64,000 bases of DNA from Saccharina japonica. Taxonomy: Eukaryota > Sar > Phaeophyceae > Laminariales > Laminariaceae. The stretch is from positions 953,746-1,017,745 of the forward strand of contig MEHQ01000321.1 in NCBI GenBank assembly GCA_008828725.1, read 5' to 3'. Of this stretch, positions 11,401-19,915 are shown in pieces. How positions within the stretch are numbered: the first letter of the stretch is position 1; each line of letters opens with the position of its first letter. The position numbers and the translations under genes were made by a program. The notes below the pieces were generated by a model. It saw only the letters and a program-made list of their open reading frames with translations. It was not told the DNA's origin and did not search any database.

Positions 11401-14400
11401 GGTACACAACACCCCCCCCCCCCAAAAAAAAAACCCAGCCCCCTCCCCTCTCCTCTCACCCCATCCTTAAATATGTCTCCGGAAATTGTGTTCCCTCTCC
11501 CCTCCCCTTCCCTCTTCTCCTCTCACCCCATCCCCAAATATGCCTCCGGAAAATCTTGTGTAACTCCTCGTGAACCATATATACATATATATATATTTAT
11601 ATAATATGTATGCAACAGGTTTCCGCCGCCCGTGAAGAAGTCCCCGGTCGCCGTGGTTACCCCGGTTACATGTACACCGATTTGTCGACCATTTACGAGC
11701 GGGCCGGGCGTGTCAACGGCCGCAACGGGTCGATCACTCAGCTGCCCATCCTGACGATGCCCAACGACGACATCACGCACCCTATCCCCGACCTGACGGG
11801 TTACATCACGGAGGGGCAGGCGAGTCTCGGGGGGGGGGGATCGAGATCGTATATATCTCGTGTTTTTTGTTGTTGCTGTTTTTTTGTTGCTGTTTTTTTT
11901 TTCTTGTTTGAACCCTTACCTTAACCCATTCATAACTGAAAACAAAATTCCACACTAATTCCAAGTAGTTTGTCCCCAAGCATGTGGGACCAGTTCTTAA
12001 GGGGTTGAGAAGACTGCTGAAATAGAGTGTCGCACACTAATTGCTAGTACGTATTATGTCCCAAGAAAAGTAGACTTGTGTTTTGTTTTGTTTCTTCTTT
12101 GGTTTCACCCTCAACTCGAGACTACTGAAATATACGAGTAGTGGCATGCCCTTGTTTCCCGTTTCTTTTTTACGTACATAATAAAAAGCTTCCCATCTTT
12201 GCTCCTCTGAACGCCGTCCCGTCTTCCCATGTCTTGTTTTTCTGAACGCTTCCCGTTTTTGCTTCACTGAACGTGTCTTGTTTTTTTTTGTTTTGTTTTT
12301 CTGAACGCTTCCCATTTTTTGCTTCTCTGAACGCGTCCCGTTCCCCACGTTTTTCTTTTTTTTCTTTTCTTTTTTGGTACTTCTCTTTTATTTTGTTCTC
12401 AGATCTACCTGGACAGGCAGCTGCACACGAAGGAGATCTTCCCCCCCATCAACGTGCTCCCCTCGCTGTCGCGACTGATGAAATCGGCTATCGGGGAGGG
12501 CATGACCCGCGAGGACCACTGGAACGTTTCCAACCAGCTGTACGCGATGTACGCTCAGGTAAGCAAAAGCACCTGGCGTATTGTGTGTGTTGTCTTCACA
12601 TTAAACCCGTTCTTTCTACTCAACCACATCAGTACACCCAGTGCCTGTCCTGATTCCTAATCCTAGAGAGATACAAATTATGTGTGCGTTTTTTTCCCCA
12701 ACAACATGGGACGTTCGGGTCGCGATGTACGCTCCAGAAAATATAATGTATTTCGTACAACGAAAAATGGGACTTTTCTAGCGAGGTGTACGCGATGTGC
12801 AAACACTCAGGTAAGCAAGCAAGCACCAGCGGGCATATTTGTAAAACTGGTTTGTTTCGTTTTTTCTCCCGCAGCACCTCTTATCACCGCCTCGCCGCTC
12901 AACCCCCCACACCATTGTAGGCATGCGAGCGTCTATGGTCATACGACCACGGCCATGCATCAATGTCGAGTACACGCCCCCCCCCACTCACACATACACA
13001 CACGCACACGCCTCTCCTTAACCCCCCCCCCCTCCCATCCCCCCGACACGCACACGCCTCTCTATCTGTCATTTCCAGGGCAAGGACGTGATGGCGATGA
13101 AGGCAGTGGTGGGTGAGGAGGCGCTCAGCCTGGAGGACCACCTGTTCCTCAACTTCGTCGAGAAGTTCGAGGCAAAATTCGTGTCCCAGGGCCCGTACCA
13201 GGTAAAAGCACCGACCACATTTATTTATTTATTTGTGCCAACGAAAAAGCATACCAGGCACAGTAATGGTCCCGACATAGTGCCCGGTATGTATGCGCCA
13301 GCCAAATACACCGGCATTATAAGCGGCAAACGGCACTACTCCGCACACTGCCGCCGTGGCTAATCCCATATGTGCCAAGCGATTTCAAAGGCACTGCTGT
13401 AGCGGGCAGCCGGTACCACTCAACCGGCATTATAGAGGGACCATTACTGTAGTTGTAGTTGATAACCAAGGTTGCTATAAATGGGATAGACAGAAAAAAA
13501 AAAATGTATATATATGATAGACAAGAGAAAACGACCTACTACGCTCCTTCCCAAGGTCAAAAGACGAAAAACGAAAAAAAAAAGCCTTCGCCGTGTGGGG
13601 TTTTTATCGATTTCTCGGCGAAATCACCAAACTCGTTTTTTTTCGTATTTGTATTTTTGTTTCACGTGGGAGTTTTAGTATACCCCCCCCCCCCCNNNNN
13701 NNNNNNNNNNNNNNNNNNNGGTAACAAGCAAAAGCAACCACGGGGGCCAAAATATTTTGGTTAAATACATGGTTTTTTTTTTTTTGTTTCCGTTTGTTTT
13801 TTCTCCCGCAAAGCACCTATTATCACCGCCCCCTCGCCCGCTCAAACCCCCCAAACACCATTGAAGCATCGAAAGGCGTCCCCCTATGTCCCCCCCAATA
13901 CGAAACCCACGGCCATGCATCAATGTCCCCCCGGAGTACACCCCCCCCAACTCCACTAACAAACACAACACGCCACGCCTCCATCTTTAACCCCCCCCCC
14001 TCCCCCATCCCCCCCCGACACGCACACGCCCCCTCTCGTATCTTTCATTTTTCCCCAGGGCAAGACTTATGCGATGAAGGGAATGGTGGTGAGAGCCGCT
14101 TCCACCCCCTGGAGCCCACCCTGTTCCCAAAACCTTTTCGTCCCGAGAAGTTCCGAGGCAAAATTCCGTGTCCCCAAGGGCCCGTAACCAAGTAAAAAAG
14201 CAACCGACCCCCAAACAAAATTTAATTTTAATTTTATTTTGTGCCCAACGAAAAAAAGCATACAAAAAGGCAAACAATAATGCCCGAACCATAGTTGCCC
14301 CGTTAAAAAATGTTAATGCACCACCAAATAACACCGCCATTTAAAATAAACCGGCCCCAAACGGCACTACTACCGCCGACACAACTTGCCGCCGTGGCTA

Positions 14401-15386
14401 ATCCATTTAATTGTTTGCCCAGCGATTCCCCAAAAGCAAACTGCCCCTGTACGGCAGCGGTACCAACTCAACCCCGCCCCAAAATTATAGAGGGAACCAT
14501 GTTATTCTTTCTCTTTGTTAAAAGTTTGTAAAAGTTGAAAAAATAAGCGCCCAAGCGTTTCCCCCCCCTTAAAAATGGAATAAGACACAGAAAAAAAAAA
14601 TATATATAAATATGAAATAGACAAATAGAAAAAAACGACCTAGCGTGACCGCCTCCCTTCCCAAAGGTCAAAAGGACGAAAAAACGAAAAAAAAAAAACC
14701 TTCGTCCGGTGGGGTTTTTTTTTTTACGATTTTCCCTCCGGCGAAAATCAACCAAAACTTCCCGTTTTTTTTCCGTAATTGTAAATTTTTTTTTTTTGGT
14801 TTCACGTGGGGAAGTTTTTTAGTAATACCCCCCCCCCCCTGTTTTGGTCTCGCAAAAAAGTGGGGGGTTGGTCGGAGGTTTTTTTCTTTTTCTCGTGTAA
14901 CCCCTGTTGTGAGCCGAAGTGGCCCCTTTTAATTTTTTACTCCATCCCCGGGACTTCCCCGCGATCCCCCCTTTTGAGCGCGCTAACCGTTACGAATAAC
15001 CCCCCCCCCCCCACCCCCCAATAACCCCTTCCCCCCCCCTCCCCCCCCCATTACCACCTTCCTCCTCCTACCCCCCCCCATAACCACCTTCCTACTCCTA
15101 CCCCCCCTCCTACTCCCTCCAACAAACCAACCAAACCAACCAAACCACCACCGCCCTCTCCTTCACCCCCCACCTCAACCATTTGATGACATGGATGTAT
15201 TTGCAGGCACGTACGATTTTCGAGTCGCTCGACCTGGCGTGGTCGCTCCTGCGGTCTTTCCCCAAAGAGCTGCTCAAGAAGATCACCAAGAAGCAGTTGG
15301 AGAGCTGGTACTCTCGCCGTTCCGCGGCCAAGCAGGCCGGCGCGTCCGACCTTGTGTCCGCGGGGGACTCCAAGGACGACGAGTAG
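5499..15386 (+). CDS. V-type H+-ATPase subunit B, 5' end missing
   Basis: Non-catalytic nucleotide-binding subunit of the cytosolic V1 sector, which couples ATP hydrolysis to proton pumping into vacuoles and other acidic compartments. Exons by homology and phase: 5499-5634, 6346-6455, 7550-7675, 9180-9274, 10505-10706, 11619-11819, 12403-12558, 13079-13201, 15207-15386 (stop TAG). They sum to 1329 nt with all phases agreeing, giving 442 residues; the family is near 500, so about 70 to 85 N-terminal residues lie upstream. Visible hallmarks are [32 protein letters not shown] where the catalytic A subunit would carry a P-loop, [59 protein letters not shown] and the alpha/beta signature [10 protein letters not shown]. 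All borders are GT-AG except intron 6 (GC donor). The C-terminus ends in an acidic SKDDE tail. The family call is very secure. Confidence 0.95.
6480..6759. mobile_element. Inverted-repeat element, family C, plus partial copy
   Basis: A complete copy at about 6588-6759 starts ACAGGACACCCAATAAGAAA and ends with the inverse, TTTCTTAATAGGTGTCCT. Between them are AGCCAGGCTGAGATTTAGAG and TCGTTATCTTGAAATTAGTG blocks shared with copies at 29693, 36299, 36700 and 43951. A truncated copy (6480-6587) precedes it. Both lie in ATPase intron 2, just after the donor at 6456. No coding capacity. Confidence 0.7.
6830..7030 (+). repeat. Dispersed repeat J, copy 1
   Basis: GTACCGTAGTGGGGAGGGGA, GAAGAGCCTA, GTGACCCC, CGGATCTGAGTT and GAGATGGGA follow one another here and again in the same order at 18480-18720. 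This is a dispersed repeat inside ATPase intron 2, of unknown type. Confidence 0.5.
7976..8432. mobile_element. Three family E elements in ATPase intron 3
   Basis: Copies at about 7976-8058, 8198-8286 and 8354-8432 each show AAGAACTGGTCCCA or AGGACTGAAGTCCCG, then GGGGACAAACTACTTGG, AATTAGTGTGG, then CAGTTCTGAA and GGGTTAA. Ends are inverted repeats bordered by TTAA or a one-base variant. No reading frame is present. Confidence 0.65.
9022..9182 (+). repeat. Triplicated 3' splice-acceptor region before ATPase exon 4
   Basis: Three ~60 bp units each contain a poly-T run, GTTGAAA(A/T)TGC, AACAG and then GCGT..CTGGTG, so the acceptor AG occurs at 9056-9057, 9116-9117 and 9178-9179. The third is the one that gives the conserved residues [10 protein letters not shown]. 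Units 1 and 2 are 60 bp apart (in frame); 2 and 3 are 62 bp apart, but the long T run makes that length uncertain. Confidence 0.75.
9375..9620. mobile_element. Families B and A side by side, next to a G run
   Basis: After a G-rich run, family B reads GTACTCACGTCGTGCATGGC, CCTCGCACCCCTACAATGCC, GGGACGGAGTACC and ACCAACCAGGCAG. Family A follows with TTGACCATTGACCACC, CCCTTTCGAGACGGAGCACC and CCAACATTGGGCG. The same B and A blocks recur many times in the window, mostly bordered by runs of G or C. No coding region. They lie in ATPase intron 4. Confidence 0.6.
10791..10901 (+). repeat. Left arm of a 111 bp inverted repeat in ATPase intron 5
   Basis: This segment pairs base for base with 11328-11438: positions sum to 22229 at both ends, so there is no net indel even through the T and G homopolymers. 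It contains TTACTCTTCGGGCGCATTTT and GTGCTGCTTGAACTTCAGAC. The loop is about 426 bp. Confidence 0.85.
11328..11438 (-). repeat. Right arm of the 111 bp inverted repeat
   Basis: Reverse complement of 10791-10901, including the C run opposite the G run. The preceding sequence (about 11180-11330) is a CCCTCTCC/TCCCGTTCC minisatellite. The intron RNA could form a long hairpin. Confidence 0.85.
11820..11825 (+). other. GC-type 5' splice donor of ATPase intron 6
   Basis: Exon 6 ends ...EGQ with CAG at 11817-11819, and the intron begins GCGAGT instead of GT. The next exon at 12403 resumes with IYLDRQLH, which is contiguous in the family, so the border is fixed by homology. CAG|GCRAGT is the recognised minor donor form spliced by the major spliceosome. 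Confidence 0.85.
11919..12006. mobile_element. Family E element in ATPase intron 6
   Basis: CCATTCATAACTGAAAACAA, CACACTAATTCCAAGTAG, TTTGTCCCCA and GTGGGACCAGTTCTTAAGGG follow in the order seen in the tandem array at 52812. TTAA lies at the right border. Confidence 0.7.
12895..12985. mobile_element. Family B fragment in ATPase intron 7
   Basis: Short copy: CACCATTGTAGGCATGCGAG, CGTCTATGGTCATACGACC, ACGGCCATGCAT, GAGTACACGCCCCCCCC. It is the reverse orientation of the copy at 45219 and ends in a C run. Confidence 0.6.
13696..13719. other. Assembly gap of 24 Ns
   Basis: Twenty-four unknown bases follow a C run in ATPase intron 8. The sequence on its right is a degraded second copy of the sequence on its left (see 13720-14838), so this gap probably joins overlapping reads rather than spanning missing DNA. 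Confidence 0.95.
13720..14838 (+). other. Indel-ridden duplicate of 12809-13695, likely assembly artefact
   Basis: This stretch follows 12809-13695 collinearly, including a copy of ATPase exon 8 at about 14060-14190 (GGCAAGACTTATGCGATGAA for GGCAAGGACGTGATGGCGAT). Differences are mostly extra bases in or beside homopolymers, typical of low-quality read tails. The exon copy is frame-broken and could not encode [12 protein letters not shown]. The true intron probably continues from 13695 directly to about 14838. A genuine decayed tandem duplication is the less likely alternative. Confidence 0.75.
14839..15206 (+). other. C-rich end of ATPase intron 8
   Basis: Poly-C and CCCCCCA/ATAACCACCTTCC repeats occupy most of this stretch, followed by ACCAACCAAACC repeats and TTTGCAG, the acceptor of the last ATPase exon. 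I see nothing else in it. Confidence 0.6.
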
Positions 15387-15436
15387 ACAGACGCAGGGCA
15401 GACAGACGTGACGAAAAACCTAACAAAACCAAAAAA

Positions 15437-15442
15437 AATAAA
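15437..15442 (+). terminator. Possible polyadenylation signal of the ATPase gene
   Basis: AATAAA lies about 50 bp after the TAG stop in an A-rich stretch. This is the canonical hexamer, but base composition makes a chance match possible, and no cleavage site can be seen. Confidence 0.4.
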
Positions 15443-15889
15443 ACATTAAAAAGGAAAGGCTAGCTAGCTATAATAGCTACTTTGTAGCAAGAGCTGGGGT
15501 GGGGGTGCGGCGGTGCGTCTCTTATCTTCCTTCCTTTCTTTGTTTGTTTATCTCTTTTGTGTCTTTTCTCTTTTTTTTTCTTCTTTTCTCTTTTTGTCTC
15601 TTCTGCTTTATCGAGCGCCGCCGCCGCTGCTGCTGCTGCTGCTGCTTGGTGTTGGGAGAGATTTCGGGGGGGACTAGATTGTTGATGGCGAACGTCGCTT
15701 TTTTTGTGGCGGCGCTTTTGCCTTTTCCTTGCCTTGCCTTGCCATCGTTTTTGGTCGTCTTATGCCCTCGTTTCCTGATTGGTTGCCTTTGGTGTGTACT
15801 CACTCATCAGGGGGGCGTAGTGGTGGTGGTGGTGGTGATGTTGGCGACGGTGCAGACCGCCCTCCGCGCGTGTCGCCGTCTAAGTATCG

Positions 15890-16115
15890 GCGTTGGTATC
15901 GGAATCGGTGTACCGATATCGGAATCGGTGTACCGATATCATAATGGGTGTACCGATATCGGAATCTGGTACAGATGTCGGAATCGGGGTACCGATATCG
16001 GAATTAAGGTACCGATATCGGAATCAAGGTACCGATATCGGAATCAAGGTACCGATATCGGAATCAAGGTACCGAGTTCGGAATGGGGGTACCGATATCG
16101 GAATCGGGGACCGAT
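15890..16115 (+). repeat. ~20 bp minisatellite with GGTACCGATATCGG
   Basis: About eleven units of the type GGTACCGATATCGGAATC(A/G) follow one another, with the palindromes GGTACC and GATATC in each. Translations look regular in every frame (for example YRYRNQGTDIGIKVP) because the repeat is regular, not because it is coding. It lies 0.5 kb downstream of the ATPase gene. Confidence 0.75.
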
Positions 16116-16549
16116 TTTGGTGTCGGTGTTGTTGCAGTGATTCCTTGTGTTCTTGTGAGATCGCAAGCACCCACTCACGCCTTTTGAAAACATTCGGTGA
16201 CCGCTTATTTTTGTTATCCCGCCACACTCCAAAGCTGTAGGCGGGAGGGAGGGGGCGCCACACTTCAAAAGGTCAGGCGGGGATTGGGGGGAGTTGAAGG
16301 AGGGGAGAGGGGGGGGGGGCTGAGGGGAGCAAACCCCCCTCCCTCTACCGTCCGATCAATGTAATCTATGTTCCAATTTTTTCGCCTGTGTCTCTGGGCG
16401 TCATTTTGGCGCCGATGATGGAAGAGCGAAAGGGAGGGGGGGTAGGGGTAGGGGGAGGGGGGGGAGGCGCAAGTCTTGAATTTATTGACCTTTACCTTTT
16501 TAGTGGCATGTTCACATCGACGCAATCGTGGTCCGATCAGCGTTGACCG

Positions 16550-17340
16550 AGGATGGGCACACATCCCAAAAAATATTACCCACATCCTCTATCAGCGATG
16601 ATCCACGTACAATCGTTTGAAACCGCGTCCCCTTCGTCTGTCAAAAGTGACGATAGCGCCACGTTCGCTACTATTGGAACGCGGCTCGTTCCTCGTGTTC
16701 CTCGCCGCATGCATTCATGGATGCGATGCGCACTGGCTGGCTCGTGATCTTTGGTGTTTTATGACGTCGGGTCACGTCTATTATGAGGGAGCGTTGATCG
16801 TGGGTATTTTTTGTTGTCCGGAAACAACACGGCCGAGGCGTTGGATTCCCAAAAGGATCTTGGTATCATGTCTCGTTTACATCGCGATAAGATCGTGAAA
16901 CTACCTCGATATACATGGGACCCCACCGTTAAGATCTTGGTATAATATCTCGAGAAGATCGTGAAGATATCTTGATACCAGTATGTATCATCTCGACGAG
17001 ATATATATCTCGACGGCGTCGCGACAAGATCGTGATAAGGTCGTGTTAATTTTTCCACGCCATCTCATTCAGATCGTGATACACATATTAATTAGTGTCT
17101 CGATAATATCTTGTCTTGATAAAAGTAAGTTTTCAATAAGATCGTGATAAAACAATTCGATAATTCGACAAAATCGTGATAAGACATCGCTTAGTTAACA
17201 GGATCACGACAATATTTCGGTCGATGATATAGCGAGAAGATCTCGCTCGATGATATAGCGAGAAGATCTCGCTCGATGACATCGAGATAACATCTCACTC
17301 GATGATACCGCGACAAGATCGCTCAATGATATCGCGGGCT
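16550..17340. repeat. Degenerate AAGATCGTGATAA-type repeats
   Basis: From about 16850 to 17340 variants of AAGATCGTGATAA, ATCTCG and GATGATATAGCGAGAAGATC recur irregularly; the best unit, about 30 bp, is present at 17222-17280. The preceding 300 bp is moderately GC-rich with short open frames but no recognisable protein. Confidence 0.5.
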
Positions 17341-17811
17341 GGAAGGCACGCGCGCTTCGGTTGGGGGTTTCCGGCGCCTACACAAATCCGTGCGAGAGAC
17401 AGACATGCCTGGTTTGGGACTCTCAGCGAGCGCGCTTCGAGAGTTTTCCGCGTTGCGCTTCGGTCCACTAACATATATCCATTTGACACCAGCACGTGCT
17501 CAACCATGCACAACAGGGGGGTTGTACTCATCTTCTGTCATGCATTGCCGTCATGGTAGACATCTACATTTTAAAACATTAAAAGTACAACAGCTGTGAG
17601 CTCGAGGATTTCGTCGAAACTTATCTTTGCTAGCTGAGTGTAATACTTCGATCGCGCGTACTTAAGGATTTTATATGTCCTCATGCAGGATGTACATCCC
17701 ATATGAGGGGGACACAATCTGAGGCTGTAGAATTAAGGAAGTGTGTGTTTATTTGTGAGGGGAGAAAAAATTAAATACAAATTAAACAGTGTGAAATAAA
17801 CATATATATGT

Positions 17812-17955
17812 ATGTGACCGTAGACCCTCGCATCCCTAGGATGTGGAATGTGGCGGGACGGAGCACGTCGGGTTTTTGCCAACCAGGCGGGCATTGTTTT
17901 TTTTTGCTCCAAGGCGCGAAGCGCCGTGAGGTGTTGGGCGAGTCGCATGCATACA
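17812..17955. mobile_element. Family B element
   Basis: GACCGTAGACCCTCGCATCC, GGCGGGACGGAGCACGTCGG, CCAACCAGGCGGGCATTG, CCGTGAGGTGTTGGGCGAGT and CGCATG follow in the same order as in the longer copies at 45219 and 60490. It is directly followed by the CATA microsatellite. Confidence 0.65.
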
Positions 17956-17968
17956 CATCGGTGTTGGC

Positions 17969-18075
17969 TGCATACATACATACATACATACATACATACA
18001 TACATACATACATACATACATACATACATACATACATACATACATACATACATTCATACATACATACATACATAT
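17969..18075 (+). repeat. (CATA)n microsatellite
   Basis: About 25 tandem CATA units with a few interruptions (CATT, CATATATA). It has no reading-frame significance. Confidence 0.9.
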
Positions 18076-18149
18076 ATACATACATATAGCAGTACCTGGT
18101 ACGTATTACGTGTTGGCCGTTTTAATACTGCACTCTGCTGTACGGAAAT

Positions 18150-18226
18150 CTAAATCTGACAGTAATCCCAAGTGTTTTGTTCCCACGGCGGGGATTAATG
18201 CAGTCCTTGAGGCCTAAAGAGGTTGA
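18150..18226. mobile_element. Family E fragment
   Basis: ATCCCAAGTGTTTTGTTCCC, GGGGATTAATGCAGTCC and TAAAGAGGTTGAA match the second half of the family E variant at 3627. It is diverged and probably truncated. Confidence 0.45.
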
Positions 18227-18479
18227 AAAAACTACCTGGTAGGTTCTCTTGTGACGGAAAAAAAGGGAAGGGAAAAGCACATGCATCCGACCAAAAACGC
18301 AAAAACAACTAATGTACGAGTAACAGCATTCCGCACGCACACGCATTATTGTCGTGAAAAGGGAAGTAGTTGTTACACTGAGTTGTACGCGAGTGGTTAC
18401 GGTCATAAACAGAGAATACCTCAAACGGCTTGGTCTGTGCGCAAGCATGTATGTATGGCGATTTTGATTCTCAAATGAC

Positions 18480-18720
18480 ACCAACTGCTGTCGAGAGCGC
18501 CTATTATTATTATAGCGTGGGTAGGCACAACTCGACGAGAATCGACGAGGGAAGGAAGTAAGTGCTGAAATCTTCTCGCGATAAAAATGCAAGGCAAGTA
18601 GTACCGTACGTAGTGGGGAGGGAGGGGAAGAGCCTACTTGGTGACCCCGGATCTGAGTTACGACTAAAGAGGGAGAGAGAATAGAAGGGCGAAGATAATA
18701 AATGGGATGGAAAAAAAAAA
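18480..18720 (+). repeat. Dispersed repeat J, copy 2
   Basis: GTACCGTACGTAGTGGGGAG, GAAGAGCCTAC, GGTGACCCCGGATCTGAGTT and AATGGGATGG repeat the blocks at 6830-7030. A run of A follows. Confidence 0.5.
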
Positions 18721-19660
18721 AAAAAAAAAAAACATGGATGGTGTGCTTGTACGTATACCACACGCATCACACGCGTATTGCATGGTATCGTATTATACAG
18801 TGCACATGCGGAATGCTCGCTTTGTACTTGGTTGCCTGCTGGATCTAGCCCGGCAAAGTCACATGAGACGGGGATAGCGATGAAGGACGACAAGGGGAGT
18901 GGCTACTACTGTAGAATGAATCTACAACGAACGCAGACTGGATTGAAGGTGAGAGCGATAGGCATTTACTGTAGACCCGAGACCAGTCCTAACATGGTGA
19001 ACCCAGGGAGATTTTTACTCCATATCGGTTCAGAGACCCTATTATTGTAGTTGATTGACACTGGAGTAGAGCAAAAACGTAGAAACATACGATGACCGAG
19101 GTCGCGTCGCTTGTAAATATCAGACGAAAAAAGTAGAACAAAAACAAAAGGTTTTGATTCTTGCTAGAAAAACTCTTCAGACTTCACGCACCAAACTGCA
19201 GCAGTAGTACGTACTGCTGTAGTGTTTTTAGTCGATAGAAATATGCCCGCATTTTTTTGTTCTTGTTCCTGGTGTTTGTTTCGAAAATCTCCCCTCCTCC
19301 CTCCTTTCCACCCCTGGCCTCCCGACGTCGGCTGAGCCCCACCCGCTCGCTCGCTCTACCTCTCTCTTCGAAGGCTTTCACACAACCCTCGTCCTATCCT
19401 ACTACAACAGCAACAGCACTCACAAAAAAAGCAGCCTGTCCGGAATTTTAAGGACGGTTTGGTGTCAATGTAAATACCCAAATGGTCCTTACAGTCGCGG
19501 ACAGAGTGGTATGGGGAAGCGAAAAAAAAGGCACCGGGTGCTTCGTCCGGCTGGTGGTTTTCCGCCGCAGCTGCCAAGCACAACATAAAACAACTAAGCA
19601 GTGCGACACGCTCGGCAGTTCGCAGTTCTTGCACAACCGCTGCGGTAAAAACAGCACGAA
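18721..19660. other. Intergenic, no gene recognised
   Basis: Unique-looking sequence between the ATPase and MYB genes. Short open frames occur on both strands (for example 19356-19634 minus) but show no family similarity and no coherent splice structure. Confidence 0.5.
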
Positions 19661-19662
19661 GA

Positions 19663-19915
19663 TCTTGATCTAGATCATGAGCTCCTAGATCTTGATCTAA
19701 ATCATGAGTTCCTAGATCTTGATCTAGATCATGAGTTCCTAGATATTGATCTAGATCATGAGTCCCTAGATCTTGATCTAGATCGTGAGTCCCTAGATCT
19801 TGATCTAGATCATGAGTTCCTAGATCTTGATCTAGATCATGAGCTCCTAGATCTTGATCTAGATCATGAGTTCCTAGATCTTGATCTAAATCATGAGTTC
19901 CTAGATCTCGATCTG
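19663..19915 (+). repeat. 27 bp minisatellite rich in AGATCT and CTAGATC
   Basis: About nine units of TCCTAGATCTTGATCTAGATCATGAGT-type sequence occur with few substitutions. Each contains overlapping palindromes (AGATCT, TCTAGA, TGATCTAGATCA), so each unit can form a hairpin. Confidence 0.85.

Noticed and set aside
15499..16263. Open frames with repeated YRYRNQGTDIGI on the plus strand and similar on the minus strand
   Set aside because: They are translations of a ~20 bp minisatellite and appear in several frames at once.
17733..18153. Open frames with MYVCMYVC or YIHTYIHT repeats
   Set aside because: Direct translation of the CATA microsatellite.
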